Source: JBBKXP01 sp038323615 (GTDB lineage: Bacteria > Pseudomonadota > Alphaproteobacteria > Rhodobacterales > Rhodobacteraceae). From it: a stretch of DNA of 28,148 nucleotides. Of the stretch, positions 1 to 6,629 are shown in pieces. Numbering within the stretch: the first letter of the stretch is position 1; every line of letters starts with the position of its first letter. Where the stretch lies: contig JBBQHC010000026.1 in assembly GCA_038323615.1 (NCBI GenBank), positions 1 through 28,148 on the forward strand, given 5' to 3'. Below the pieces are notes generated by a model. It was not told the origin of the DNA, did no database searches, and saw only the letters and a list, made by a program, of their open reading frames with translations. The translations under genes were made by a program, and so were the position numbers.

Positions 1-1166
1 CCATCGTGGGCGAGGGCGAGGTGATCGTCGACATGGCGCCCGGCATCGCCCGGCGCGTGCGGATCGAGCGGATCCACCTCGAACAGGATGCGGGCAAGTC
101 CATCCACGACATGGACCCGACGATGAGTTTCGTCGATCTGAACCGCACCGGCGTTGCCCTGATGGAGATCGTCAGCCGCCCTGACATTCGCGGGCCCGAG
201 GAGGCTGCGGCCTATGTCAGCAAACTGCGCCAGATCCTGCGGTATCTGGGCACCTGTGACGGCAACATGCAGAACGGCAACCTGCGGGCGGATGTGAATG
301 TGTCGGTCTGCCGTCCCGGCCAGTACGAGAAATATCAGGAAACCCAAGACTTCTCCCACCTCGGAACGCGGTGCGAGATCAAGAACATGAACTCGATGCG
401 GTTCATCCAGATGGCGATTGACTACGAAGCGCGGCGTCAGATTGCGCTGCTTGAGGATGGCAGATCGGTGACGCAGGAAACCCGCCTGTATGATCCCGAC
501 AAGAACGAAACCCGGTCGATGCGGTCCAAGGAGGAAGCGCACGACTACCGCTATTTCCCTGACCCCGACCTGCTGCCCCTGGAAATCGAACAGGCTTGGG
601 TCGATGACATCGCCGCGTCCCTGCCCGAACTGCCCGACGCCAAGAAAGCGCGGTTCATCGCTGAATTCGGGTTGGCGGATTATGACGCCAGCGTGTTGAC
701 CGCAGAACTGGCCAATGCCCATTATTTCGAAGCGGTAGCACAGGGCCGCGACGGCAAGCTGGCGGCGAACTGGGTCATCAACGAACTGTTCGGACGGTTG
801 AAAAAAGAGGATCACGCGATCGAGGACAGCCCGGTATCGCCCGACCAGCTGGGCCAGATCGTCACGCTGATCGCCTCGGGCGATATCAACGGCAAGATCG
901 CCAAAGAAGTCTTTGAAATCACTTATACAACCGGGCGCGACCCGGTCGAGATCGTGGCCACCGAAGGGATGACCCAGGTCACCGATTCCGGCGAAATTGA
1001 AACCGCCGTTGCTGCCGTCATTGCCGCCAATCCAGATCAGGTAGCCAAGGCACAGGCCAATCCGAAACTTGCCGGCTGGTTCGTCGGGCAGGTGATGAAG
1101 GCGACCGGTGGCAAGGCCAATCCCGCCGCCGTGAACGCGCTGGTGATGCAAAAACTGGGGTTGTGA
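1..1166 (+). CDS. gatB: Asp-tRNA(Asn)/Glu-tRNA(Gln) amidotransferase subunit B (5' truncated by the window edge)
   Basis: GatB activates and transamidates mischarged Glu-tRNA(Gln) and Asp-tRNA(Asn) in the cytoplasmic GatCAB complex. The reading frame is open from position 3 and ends in TGA at 1164-1166, giving about 387 residues. The family usually has about 480-505, so roughly the first 100-115 residues lie outside the window. Visible hallmarks are the cradle-domain stretches NRTGVALMEIVSRPDI and LRYLGTCDGNMQNGNLRADV, then CEIKNMNS and DYRYFPDPDL. The C-terminal helical and YqeY-like tail domains follow, ending in NPAAVNALVMQKLGL. The GTG at 6 is only an internal codon. The next gene begins 73 bases downstream on the same strand. 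I see no terminator hairpin between them, so read-through is possible. Confidence 0.97.
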   Translation, partial: IVGEGEVIVDMAPGIARRVRIERIHLEQDAGKSIHDMDPTMSFVDLNRTGVALMEIVSRPDIRGPEEAAAYVSKLRQILRYLGTCDGNMQNGNLRADVNVSVCRPGQYEKYQETQDFSHLGTRCEIKNMNSMRFIQMAIDYEARRQIALLEDGRSVTQETRLYDPDKNETRSMRSKEEAHDYRYFPDPDLLPLEIEQAWVDDIAASLPELPDAKKARFIAEFGLADYDASVLTAELANAHYFEAVAQGRDGKLAANWVINELFGRLKKEDHAIEDSPVSPDQLGQIVTLIASGDINGKIAKEVFEITYTTGRDPVEIVATEGMTQVTDSGEIETAVAAVIAANPDQVAKAQANPKLAGWFVGQVMKATGGKANPAAVNALVMQKLGL

Positions 1167-1239
1167 ACTGTTCGTGTAGTTGCCTTATTTTGCACCGCAT
1201 CCGGGCCTATATCACCATTAACCATTCACCCTGTCGGAG

Positions 1240-1680
1240 ATGCCCTTGCGCACCCCAATCCTTGCACTGACGACACTGATTTGCGCCCCTGCCGTGATGG
1301 CACAGGACGGCGATGCCGCCTGGGGCGGCTTGTTGTTCGACCGCCAATGCGTGTCGTGCCATGTGGTCGCCGATGCAGATGGTGCGTTGCTGGCCGGGCG
1401 CAATGCCCGGACCGGCCCGAACCTGTATGCGGTCACCACACGGGGCATCGCGCAGGCGCCCGACTATCGTTATGGCGAAGCCTTGGCAGCGGTTGGTGCG
1501 GCCGGCGCGCAATGGTCGCAGGACGCGTTTGTGGCCTACGTCATGGACCCGACCGACTGGCTGCGTGACCAGCTTGACGACCGGCGGGCCCGGTCAAAAA
1601 TGGCCTTTAAAGTACGATCGGCCGATGATGCACTGCACATGTTCACCTATCTTGACAGTTTGGCGCAAGCTGCTGAATAG
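1240..1680 (+). CDS. periplasmic class I cytochrome c (cytochrome c2/c556-like)
   Basis: This is a small exported electron carrier of 146 residues. A signal peptide (hydrophobic core about residues 5-18, likely cleavage after AVMA) precedes one haem c site, CVSCH at residues 37-41. The distal Met ligand is probably M121 in SKMAF, and GPNLY near residue 60 is typical of class I mono-haem cytochromes c. It should sit in the periplasm and carry electrons to or from a respiratory complex; the partner cannot be told from the sequence. The start is uncertain. The GGAG at 1235-1238 is only one base from ATG 1240 but seven bases from an in-frame TTG at 1246, which still gives a complete signal peptide. 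A TTAACCAT octamer lies at 1218-1225. Confidence 0.9.
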   Translation: MPLRTPILALTTLICAPAVMAQDGDAAWGGLLFDRQCVSCHVVADADGALLAGRNARTGPNLYAVTTRGIAQAPDYRYGEALAAVGAAGAQWSQDAFVAYVMDPTDWLRDQLDDRRARSKMAFKVRSADDALHMFTYLDSLAQAAE

Positions 1681-1818
1681 GCCGCCGATGTCAATATCTG
1701 CCGCCAGCCTGTTCGCGACCTACTAACTCTGGTATCGACAAAACGCCTTAGAATCGTGGACTTGCAGGGCGCTCTTGGTATATTGCCCCGATCAAACGGG
1801 ACAGTTGGGGGGCCTCAG

Positions 1819-2259
1819 ATGCCATCATTCGAATACAAAGTCGTGCCAGCACCAAGGCGGGCTGCCAAAATTCGCGGGATCAAGGGGACCGATGGCCGGT
1901 TTGCCCAGGTGCTTGAGGATGTGATGAACGCGATGGGCGCTGACGGCTGGGAATATCAGCGCACCGACACCCTGCCCTGCGAAGAGCGCGTCGGACTGAC
2001 CGGGCGGACCACGGTGTTCCAGAACATGCTGGTATTTCGCCGCGCCGTCGCCGCCACGGCCGATGCCGAAACGCCGCGCCTGATCAACCCGCCGGCGTCT
2101 ACGGTCGCGGCCCCGACGGTCACAGCACCAACACCGCCCGTGGTGCCCGCGCCATCGGTGCGCGTAACGGAAATACCAACGACGGCGCAATCCCCGGTGC
2201 GGGCCGATCCGGTCGCGGGTGCGGCCAAAGTCACTGATCCGCGCGTCGCAGCCGAATAA
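1819..2259 (+). CDS. DUF4177 domain protein with Pro/Ala-rich tail
   Basis: The protein has 146 residues. The N-terminal 75 or so (starting MPSFEYKVVPAPRRAAKIRG and including GADGWEYQRTDTLP) match the DUF4177 pattern, a small alpha/beta domain of unknown function with a conserved GWE motif. The remainder, about residues 80-146, is low-complexity and rich in Ala, Pro, Thr and Val, so probably disordered. I see no signal peptide or membrane segment. The frame is open back to a GTG at 1756, but ATG 1819 starts the recognisable domain and follows a G-rich stretch at 1806-1812. The 15 bases containing the stop codon are duplicated in tandem immediately downstream. No function is assigned. Confidence 0.85.
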   Translation: MPSFEYKVVPAPRRAAKIRGIKGTDGRFAQVLEDVMNAMGADGWEYQRTDTLPCEERVGLTGRTTVFQNMLVFRRAVAATADAETPRLINPPASTVAAPTVTAPTPPVVPAPSVRVTEIPTTAQSPVRADPVAGAAKVTDPRVAAE

Positions 2260-2274
2260 GTCGCAGCGGAATAA
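2245..2274 (+). repeat. 15-bp tandem duplication spanning a stop codon
   Basis: GTCGCAGCCGAATAA at 2245-2259 is followed directly by GTCGCAGCGGAATAA at 2260-2274, with one mismatch. The first copy encodes the last four residues and stop of the DUF4177 protein (VAAE-stop). The second would encode the same peptide and stop in the same frame. The second copy abuts the stop codon of the convergent bolA gene at 2275. Confidence 0.9.
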
Positions 2275-2529
2275 TCAGACGAATTCGATCGCAAGGGCGT
2301 GGATCCGCCCGATAACGTCGGCCCCGATGGCGGCATGAACCGCGCGGTGGCGGGCCAGCCGGGTTTGACCGTCCAGCGACGGGGCCGCAATCACGACGCG
2401 CCAATGGCTCTCGCCGCCGTCCTGATAACCGGCATGCCCGCGATGCGCCTCGCTTTCGTCCGTGATGGTCAGCGTCGTCGGCGCTAACGCTGCGGTCAAT
2501 CTTTCGCGCATTTCCTGTTCAATCGACAT
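2275..2529 (-). CDS. bolA: BolA/IbaG family protein
   Basis: This 84-residue protein is the usual BolA size. BolA proteins bind [2Fe-2S] clusters together with monothiol glutaredoxins and act in iron homeostasis; some also bind DNA. Typical features are the N-terminal helix IEQEMRERLTAAL, the SHWRVVIAA strand, and the helix-turn region with the invariant RHRAVHAAIG, whose His residues are candidate cluster ligands. The ATG at 2529 is preceded by GAGG with seven-base spacing. The gene is divergent from the J-domain gene (78 bases apart) and convergent with the DUF4177 gene (15 bases apart). As far as I recall, a bolA next to a divergent J-domain gene is common in Rhodobacteraceae. Confidence 0.93.
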   Translation of the reverse strand: MSIEQEMRERLTAALAPTTLTITDESEAHRGHAGYQDGGESHWRVVIAAPSLDGQTRLARHRAVHAAIGADVIGRIHALAIEFV

Positions 2530-2607
2530 TATTTTACCTCTGCCCCCTTCAATCTGGCGCCACAGCCTCTAAACTCCCGTGGCCGAGTCGGAAAGGGACA
2601 CAGTGAA

Positions 2608-3240
2608 ATGGTAAAGAGCGATCCATTTGGTTTCGACATGTCGGTGTCGGCGTCCAAAAAGAAAAATCCGCGCGGACGGCGCGGCATGTCGGGGGCATTC
2701 GAAACCTCGACCCGTGTCTGCGACCATCCCGGTTGTCAGGAATCGGGCAAATACCGGGCGCCGAAATCGCCCGATGTGTTGGACGACTATTTCTGGTTTT
2801 GCAAAGACCACGTGCGCGAATACAACCTGAAGTGGAACTTCTTCGATACCGCGTCCGAGGCTGAGTATCTGGAACAAGCCCAAAAGGACCGGGTTTGGGA
2901 ACGTCAGACCAAACCATTTGGCAAACTGTCCGAAGAACAACGGGCCTGGGCGCGACTGGGCGTTGACGATCCGCATCAGGTTTTGGGCGACAATGCCACC
3001 CGGAATCCAGGGCGGGGTGTGGCGGGCAATCGCAAGCTGCCGCCGACCGAACGCCGTGCCATCGACATCCTGGATGCCCGCGACGATTGGACCAAACCCG
3101 AGATTCGCAAAGCCTATAAGTCGTTGATCAAGGTGCTGCACCCCGACATGAACGGCGGCGACCGCAGCCAGGAGGAACAGCTGTCCGAGGTCGTCTGGGC
3201 GTGGGAACAGGTCAAGGCCAGCCGCAATTTCCGCGACTGA
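2608..3240 (+). CDS. J-domain co-chaperone with N-terminal Cys/His cluster
   Basis: The protein has 210 residues. The C-terminal 60 or so form a J-domain (DARDDWTKPEIRKAYKSLI) with the HPD motif at residues 178-180, which stimulates DnaK ATPase. The N-terminal part is not that of DnaJ. It is basic at residues 17-25 and has a Cys/His cluster, C38, H40, C43, C65 and H68, that could bind zinc. There is no G/F region, no DnaJ CXXCXGXG repeats and no substrate-binding domain, so this is a class III-type J-protein. ATG 2608 follows AAGGGA with about nine-base spacing. It is transcribed away from bolA. Its client is unknown. Confidence 0.88.
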   Translation: MVKSDPFGFDMSVSASKKKNPRGRRGMSGAFETSTRVCDHPGCQESGKYRAPKSPDVLDDYFWFCKDHVREYNLKWNFFDTASEAEYLEQAQKDRVWERQTKPFGKLSEEQRAWARLGVDDPHQVLGDNATRNPGRGVAGNRKLPPTERRAIDILDARDDWTKPEIRKAYKSLIKVLHPDMNGGDRSQEEQLSEVVWAWEQVKASRNFRD

Positions 3241-3275
3241 CGCGATTCAGGTTTTCACGGAAACGGTCGGCTCGG

Positions 3276-3312
3276 GAATTGCGTTCGGGTGAGGCGAAAG
3301 ACCGCGAATTCC
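3276..3312. terminator. weak inverted repeat between convergent genes
   Basis: GGAATT-GCG near 3275-3283 can pair, with a bulge, with CGCGAATTCC at 3303-3312. It lies between the stop codons of the J-domain gene (+) and the membrane-protein gene (-), where a bidirectional terminator would be expected. There is no clear T-run. Confidence 0.25.
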
Positions 3313-3315
3313 GAT

Positions 3316-3822
3316 TCATCGAAGGTTCAAAACGCCTTGGATCGTCAGCGTGTCGGTCGGGTTGGCAAAAATCGAATCTCGTTCGATCCGCCATGCGCTG
3401 ATCAGCAAGTGCGCCGACATCAGGTTGGCGAACCACAAGGCGGCCAGTGGCGGCGATCCGGCCAGTGTGACCCCCAGAGTAAACGGGCCGAACATGGTCC
3501 CGTAAAGCGGCAACGCCAGCGTTCCGGCGATCAATGCGCCGACGAAACTGACCCAGATCGCGCCCAGCGCACCCCGGAAATGGCCGCGCCAGCCCGGTCG
3601 CCCCATCTTGTCGCCCGCCAAATACAAGGCGAAAACACCGCCCAGCGCCCCAGTGGTTACGATCCAGCATTCATACCAGTTCATCGCGCGGCCAATGATC
3701 GCGCCCTGCCCCATTTGGGTGACTGCGGCGAATGCCATTCCAGCTCCGAACAGCGCCACAAAAACATAGGCGAGCGCCAAAGAGCGCTCGCCATCGGTCA
3801 TACTCAATTTGCCCAAGGTCAC
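3316..3822 (-). CDS. four-helix integral membrane protein of unknown function
   Basis: The protein has 168 residues from GTG 3822, or 161 from ATG 3801. Four hydrophobic segments are visible at about residues 15-36, 51-70, 85-110 and 114-142, with a short charged C-terminus ending LTIQGVLNLR. I do not recognise the family and see no catalytic or metal-binding motif. GTG 3822 has GGGA eight bases upstream (gggaaaaaaatGTG), which favours it over the internal ATG, though either is possible. The upstream region carries a pair of TTTCGTGAAA sites and lies beyond the msrB terminator-like hairpin, so the gene probably has its own promoter. Confidence 0.75.
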   Translation of the reverse strand: MTLGKLSMTDGERSLALAYVFVALFGAGMAFAAVTQMGQGAIIGRAMNWYECWIVTTGALGGVFALYLAGDKMGRPGWRGHFRGALGAIWVSFVGALIAGTLALPLYGTMFGPFTLGVTLAGSPPLAALWFANLMSAHLLISAWRIERDSIFANPTDTLTIQGVLNLR

Positions 3823-3892
3823 ATTTTTTTCCCAATACTAAGGATCAGCGGTTGACCGGGAAATGGGCGGTAATTGAGGCAAAGACCACTGT

Positions 3893-3919
3893 TTTCGTGA
3901 AACAATCTGTTTCGTGAAA
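3893..3919. promoter_or_regulatory. paired TTTCGTGAAA sites, possible operator
   Basis: The near-palindrome TTTCGTGAAA occurs at 3893-3902 and again at 3910-3919, 17 bases apart. The pair lies 71-97 bases upstream of the GTG start of the membrane-protein gene, where a promoter or operator would be. Each copy has TTTC/GAAA dyad arms around a two-base centre. No regulator is identified. Confidence 0.35.
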
Positions 3920-3933
3920 ATATTGACTCAACG

Positions 3934-3958
3934 GGCGGCGACAAAGCCTGTCGCCGCC
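3934..3958 (-). terminator. strong hairpin downstream of msrB
   Basis: GGCGGCGACA (3934-3943) and TGTCGCCGCC (3949-3958) form a perfect 10-bp GC-rich stem with a five-base loop, 24 bases after the msrB stop. On the minus strand the stem is followed by a T-containing but broken tract, so termination may be only partly intrinsic. Confidence 0.6.
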
Positions 3959-3981
3959 ACCCAATTGTCGCGAAAAATGTG

Positions 3982-4440
3982 TCAGGCGGCGCGGAACACC
4001 AGACTGACACCGTTCAGACAATGCCGCTTGCCGGTGGGGGCCGGACCATCATCAAAGATGTGGCCGAAATGGCTGCCACAGCGGCGACAGGAGGTTTCGG
4101 TGCGGGTCGTTAAAAAGGTGTTGTCCGGGTTGGTAAAGATCGCATTCGGGATGTTGTCGTAAAAGCTGGGCCAGCCGGTGCCGCTGTCGAACTTGGTTAT
4201 CGAATCGTACACGGCCAGGTCACAGCCACGGCAATAATAGGTGCCGTCGGCATAATTCTTGTCCAACGGGCTGGATCCGGCCCGTTCGGTGCCATCCTCG
4301 CGCATGACCTTGTATTGAATGTCGGTCAGCATCGCCCGCCATTCGGCGTCGGTGCGGGTGACTTCAAAACTTTGGGCCCGGGCCAGCGACGGCAGGGCGC
4401 TGCCGGCAAGGGCAAGAAATGTGAATTGGCGGCGATTCAT
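3982..4440 (-). CDS. msrB: Tat-exported peptide-methionine (R)-S-oxide reductase
   Basis: MsrB reduces methionine-R-sulfoxide in oxidised proteins. The 152-residue protein begins MNRRQFTFLALAGSALPSLARA, a Tat-type signal peptide, so the mature enzyme should be periplasmic. The MsrB domain has the structural zinc pairs C70/C73 and C118/C121, the GTGWPSF motif, FGHIFDDGPAPTGKRHC, and the catalytic C141 in RHCLNG. ATG 4440 is chosen over the upstream TTG/GTG-type starts because AGGAG lies seven bases before it and it starts the signal peptide. A periplasmic MsrB needs an external reductant, and no partner gene is adjacent. It lies downstream of the fasciclin gene on the same strand, 113 bases away, and both share a nearly identical ribosome-binding region. 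This suggests a common stress regulon. Confidence 0.95.
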   Translation of the reverse strand: MNRRQFTFLALAGSALPSLARAQSFEVTRTDAEWRAMLTDIQYKVMREDGTERAGSSPLDKNYADGTYYCRGCDLAVYDSITKFDSGTGWPSFYDNIPNAIFTNPDNTFLTTRTETSCRRCGSHFGHIFDDGPAPTGKRHCLNGVSLVFRAA

Positions 4441-4553
4441 GACATGGCTCCTGAATGATGGGCCTTGATTATCAGCGTGCACCGCCACCGGCATAGCATT
4501 TTGGCGGCGGCGCACATGGATGTGAAAGCGGCACAGCTGTCCCGCGATCTTTG

Positions 4554-5117
4554 TTACATCTTCGGGGTCAGAACGGCGTCGATAACGTGGATCACGCCAT
4601 TCGATTGCTTGACATCGGCGATGGTAACATTGGCCACGGTGCCGTTTTCGTCGGTCAGCGTGATCTTGTCGCTGTCCATCTTGGCCTCAAGCATGCAGCC
4701 GCCCAGTGTCTTGACCATGTGGGCGCCGCCGTCATCCGCGATCATGCCGGCGATGGCATCCGACATCGCGTCCGCACCAACGACGTGGCAGGTCAGGATG
4801 GTGGTCAGCAGCTCTTTGTCTTCCGGCATCAGCAGGGTTTCGACCGTGCCTTCTGGAAGGGCTGCAAAGGCTTCGTTGGTGGGCGCAAACACGGTGAACG
4901 GGCCTTCGCCCTGCAGTGTTTCGACCAGATCGGCGGCCTGCACGGCAGCAACCAGTGTGGTGTGGTCCGCCGAATTGACGGCGTTTTCGATGATGTTCTT
5001 GTCGGCGAACATTTCGGCGCCGCCGACCATCGGGTTGGCCATCGCATGGCTTTCGGCAAATGCGGCAGACCCAAAGGCAAAGGCGGTGGTCGCGGCGAGG
5101 ATGATCTTGATGCTCAT
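4554..5117 (-). CDS. secreted fasciclin (FAS1) domain protein
   Basis: The protein has 187 residues with a signal peptide (about 1-21, cleavage after AAFA) and a single FAS1 domain at about residues 40-186. FAS1 landmarks are the H1 motif GPFTVFAPTNEAFAALP (72-88), the H2 region CHVVGAD (110-116) and the closing NGVIHVIDAVLTP. C110 and C141 could form a disulfide in the periplasm. FAS1 domains mediate adhesion or matrix interactions; the ligand here is unknown. ATG 5117 is preceded by AGGAG at seven-base spacing. The gene stands 108 bases downstream of the anti-sigma gene, and that gap contains a candidate ECF-type promoter. This makes the gene a likely target of the neighbouring sigma factor. 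Confidence 0.93.
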   Translation of the reverse strand: MSIKIILAATTAFAFGSAAFAESHAMANPMVGGAEMFADKNIIENAVNSADHTTLVAAVQAADLVETLQGEGPFTVFAPTNEAFAALPEGTVETLLMPEDKELLTTILTCHVVGADAMSDAIAGMIADDGGAHMVKTLGGCMLEAKMDSDKITLTDENGTVANVTIADVKQSNGVIHVIDAVLTPKM

Positions 5118-5177
5118 GACGTAACTCCTGAAGTATGCGTTTCTCGATGCCGGACCGTTGTGGCCGGATCGTCAAAG

Positions 5178-5205
5178 TTACGTGGCTGCCGCGCACAAAG
5201 TTTCA
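5178..5205 (-). promoter_or_regulatory. candidate ECF-sigma promoter for the fasciclin gene
   Basis: Reading the minus strand, TGAAAC (revcomp of 5200-5205) is followed by 17 bases and then CGTAA (revcomp of 5178-5182). An AAC-containing -35 and a CGT-containing -10 about 16-17 bases apart are typical of ECF sigma promoters. It sits 61-88 bases upstream of the fasciclin ATG. It was found by eye, so chance matches are possible. Confidence 0.4.
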
Positions 5206-5225
5206 GACAATTGCAGAAATCTTGC

Positions 5226-5930
5226 CTAGAGCCGCGTCACCGCACCCACGGCAACAACTGGTCCTGTCGCCGACCCGGTGGGCGACCCGCCCAAAGGTTC
5301 ATCGGAAATTGCCAGAATCCCATCGGGAATACCTGCCGCCAGATCATCGGACAGGGTGATTTCAGTGGCACTGGCATCGGCAAGAACACCCAGACTGACC
5401 GGCGCCGCATCACCAACGACCAGCCACAACTCCAGCGATCTGCCCGTCTGGGCCGCCCCGGCAGAGCGATCAAGACGCAGCACTTTGGTGTCGGCGTCAT
5501 ACGCCGCCAGCACCACAAGGCTTTGATCCTCGGCTGTGACCTGCGCCACGTATTCCGGTGCAAACGCCGTCGGCGCGGGTCGCAGGACGTCCAGGTTGAC
5601 CACCACCAGCACGGTCGCCGCAGCGACCAGCCCGGTAAGCGCTGCAGGCAACAGACCAAGACGAGCCAGCAGCGAAGGTTTGTTCGCGGTGTTGGCAGGA
5701 AACAGGTCGGCGTTGATCCGCTCCAGCACCGATTGCGGCGGCGGCACCGGGTGGATGCCGTCGGCCACCGACACGAAATCCTCTGCCCATCTGGCATAGA
5801 TCTCGCGCAGGTCGGGATCGACCGCCATCGCCGCCTCAAAGGCAAGCGCCTCGTCCTCTGTCAGCAAGCCCAGCGCGTATTCCGCTGCCAATGCCGTTGC
5901 TTCTTCGTTGTCGTCCAATGCATCCGTCAT
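5226..5930 (-). CDS. RskA-family anti-sigma factor
   Basis: This is a membrane-anchored inhibitor of the adjacent ECF sigma factor, 234 residues long. The N-terminal anti-sigma domain contains EYALGLLTEDEALAFEAAMAVDPD (split about residues 17-40) and lacks the zinc HXXXCXXC motif. One membrane helix lies at about residues 92-114. The periplasmic C-terminal domain at about 120-234 has the RskA signatures SLELWLVVGDAAPVSLGVL and EPLGGSPTGSATGPVVAVG. ATG 5930 is chosen because it overlaps the sigma stop codon in an ATGA junction, which implies translational coupling; the frame is open to 5942. By analogy with RskA, release of the sigma factor probably involves stepwise proteolysis of this protein. 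The signal is unknown. Confidence 0.93.
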   Translation of the reverse strand: MTDALDDNEEATALAAEYALGLLTEDEALAFEAAMAVDPDLREIYARWAEDFVSVADGIHPVPPPQSVLERINADLFPANTANKPSLLARLGLLPAALTGLVAAATVLVVVNLDVLRPAPTAFAPEYVAQVTAEDQSLVVLAAYDADTKVLRLDRSAGAAQTGRSLELWLVVGDAAPVSLGVLADASATEITLSDDLAAGIPDGILAISDEPLGGSPTGSATGPVVAVGAVTRL

Positions 5931-6469
5931 GAAGACAAACACTCTCTGAGCTTTATCAGACTCCGGCGCAGCCAGGTCCGAATTGTGTTGAGCGGCACAC
6001 CATAGCGAGTGGCCAGCTCGTCATATGTTTCCCCCTCCAGATAGGCGCGGCGCACCGCGTCGGCCCGGTCCGGCTCCAGCTGGCCCATGCAATCGGCGAT
6101 CCGCACCCCTTCGGATGCGGCGATGGCAAGCGCCTCTGGTCCCGGCGCGGCGTCCGCTATGTCCACCGCTTCGTCCATCTGGCCGGTCGCGGTTTTTCGG
6201 GCCCGCAGCCGGTCGATGCAATGATTGCGCGTGATCGTGATCAACCACGTCATCGGGCTTAGACCATTCACCTGATAGCTGGCGGATTTACGCCAGACCT
6301 TGACGAAAACCTCTTGCAAGGCGTCTTCGGCTTCTGCCCGATTATTCAAGACACGCAACGAGATACCAAAGAGTTTCGCGCTGGTCGCGGAATAGAGAGT
6401 GCTGAACGCAGCCCGGTCGCCCAGCGCCATTCGGGCGATCATGGTTTCGATATCGGCGGGTGTCGTCAT
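5927..6469 (-). CDS. ECF RNA polymerase sigma factor (SigK/RpoE-like, RskA-linked)
   Basis: The protein has 180 residues, normal for an ECF sigma. Region 2 (about residues 20-90) contains AEAEDALQEVFVKVWRKSASY and MTWLITITRNHCIDRLRAR, which bind the -10 element and core polymerase. Region 4 (about 125-176) contains the helix-turn-helix YDELATRYGVPLNTIRTWLRRSLIKL for -35 recognition. There is no extra C-terminal domain. It overlaps the RskA anti-sigma gene by four bases, so the two form a regulatory pair. GAGGT lies about 12 bases before ATG 6469. The gene is divergent from cobS across 160 bases. I found no copy of the candidate fasciclin-gene promoter upstream of it, so autoregulation is unproven. 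Likely targets are the fasciclin and msrB genes downstream. Confidence 0.95.
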   Translation of the reverse strand: MTTPADIETMIARMALGDRAAFSTLYSATSAKLFGISLRVLNNRAEAEDALQEVFVKVWRKSASYQVNGLSPMTWLITITRNHCIDRLRARKTATGQMDEAVDIADAAPGPEALAIAASEGVRIADCMGQLEPDRADAVRRAYLEGETYDELATRYGVPLNTIRTWLRRSLIKLRECLSS

Positions 6470-6629
6470 TGGCTGGCGCTTACCTCAGTTGTGTTTGACC
6501 CAAGATGGCGTATGGCTCTGAAAACGCAACAGCCGAGTTGCCCCCTTCCCCTTGCGGTGCCTGCCGTTATGTTGCATCCCGAAGCCCGGATTATCCGCCC
6601 CGCGCTCCGCATTCAAAAGGCAAGACACT

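Noticed and set aside
1756..1818. N-terminal extension of the DUF4177 protein from GTG 1756
   Set aside because: The extra 21 residues do not belong to the domain, and ATG 1819 begins the family N-terminus.
4551..6005. 484-codon open frame on the + strand across the fasciclin, anti-sigma and sigma genes
   Set aside because: It runs antisense to three real genes with family motifs, has no ribosome-binding site, and its composition is His/Arg/Gln-rich shadow sequence.
6470..6629. Autoregulatory ECF promoter upstream of the sigma gene, and a cobalamin riboswitch before cobS
   Set aside because: No TGNAAC-N17-CGT arrangement was found on the minus strand, and no B12-box-like sequence was seen in the 160-base spacer.
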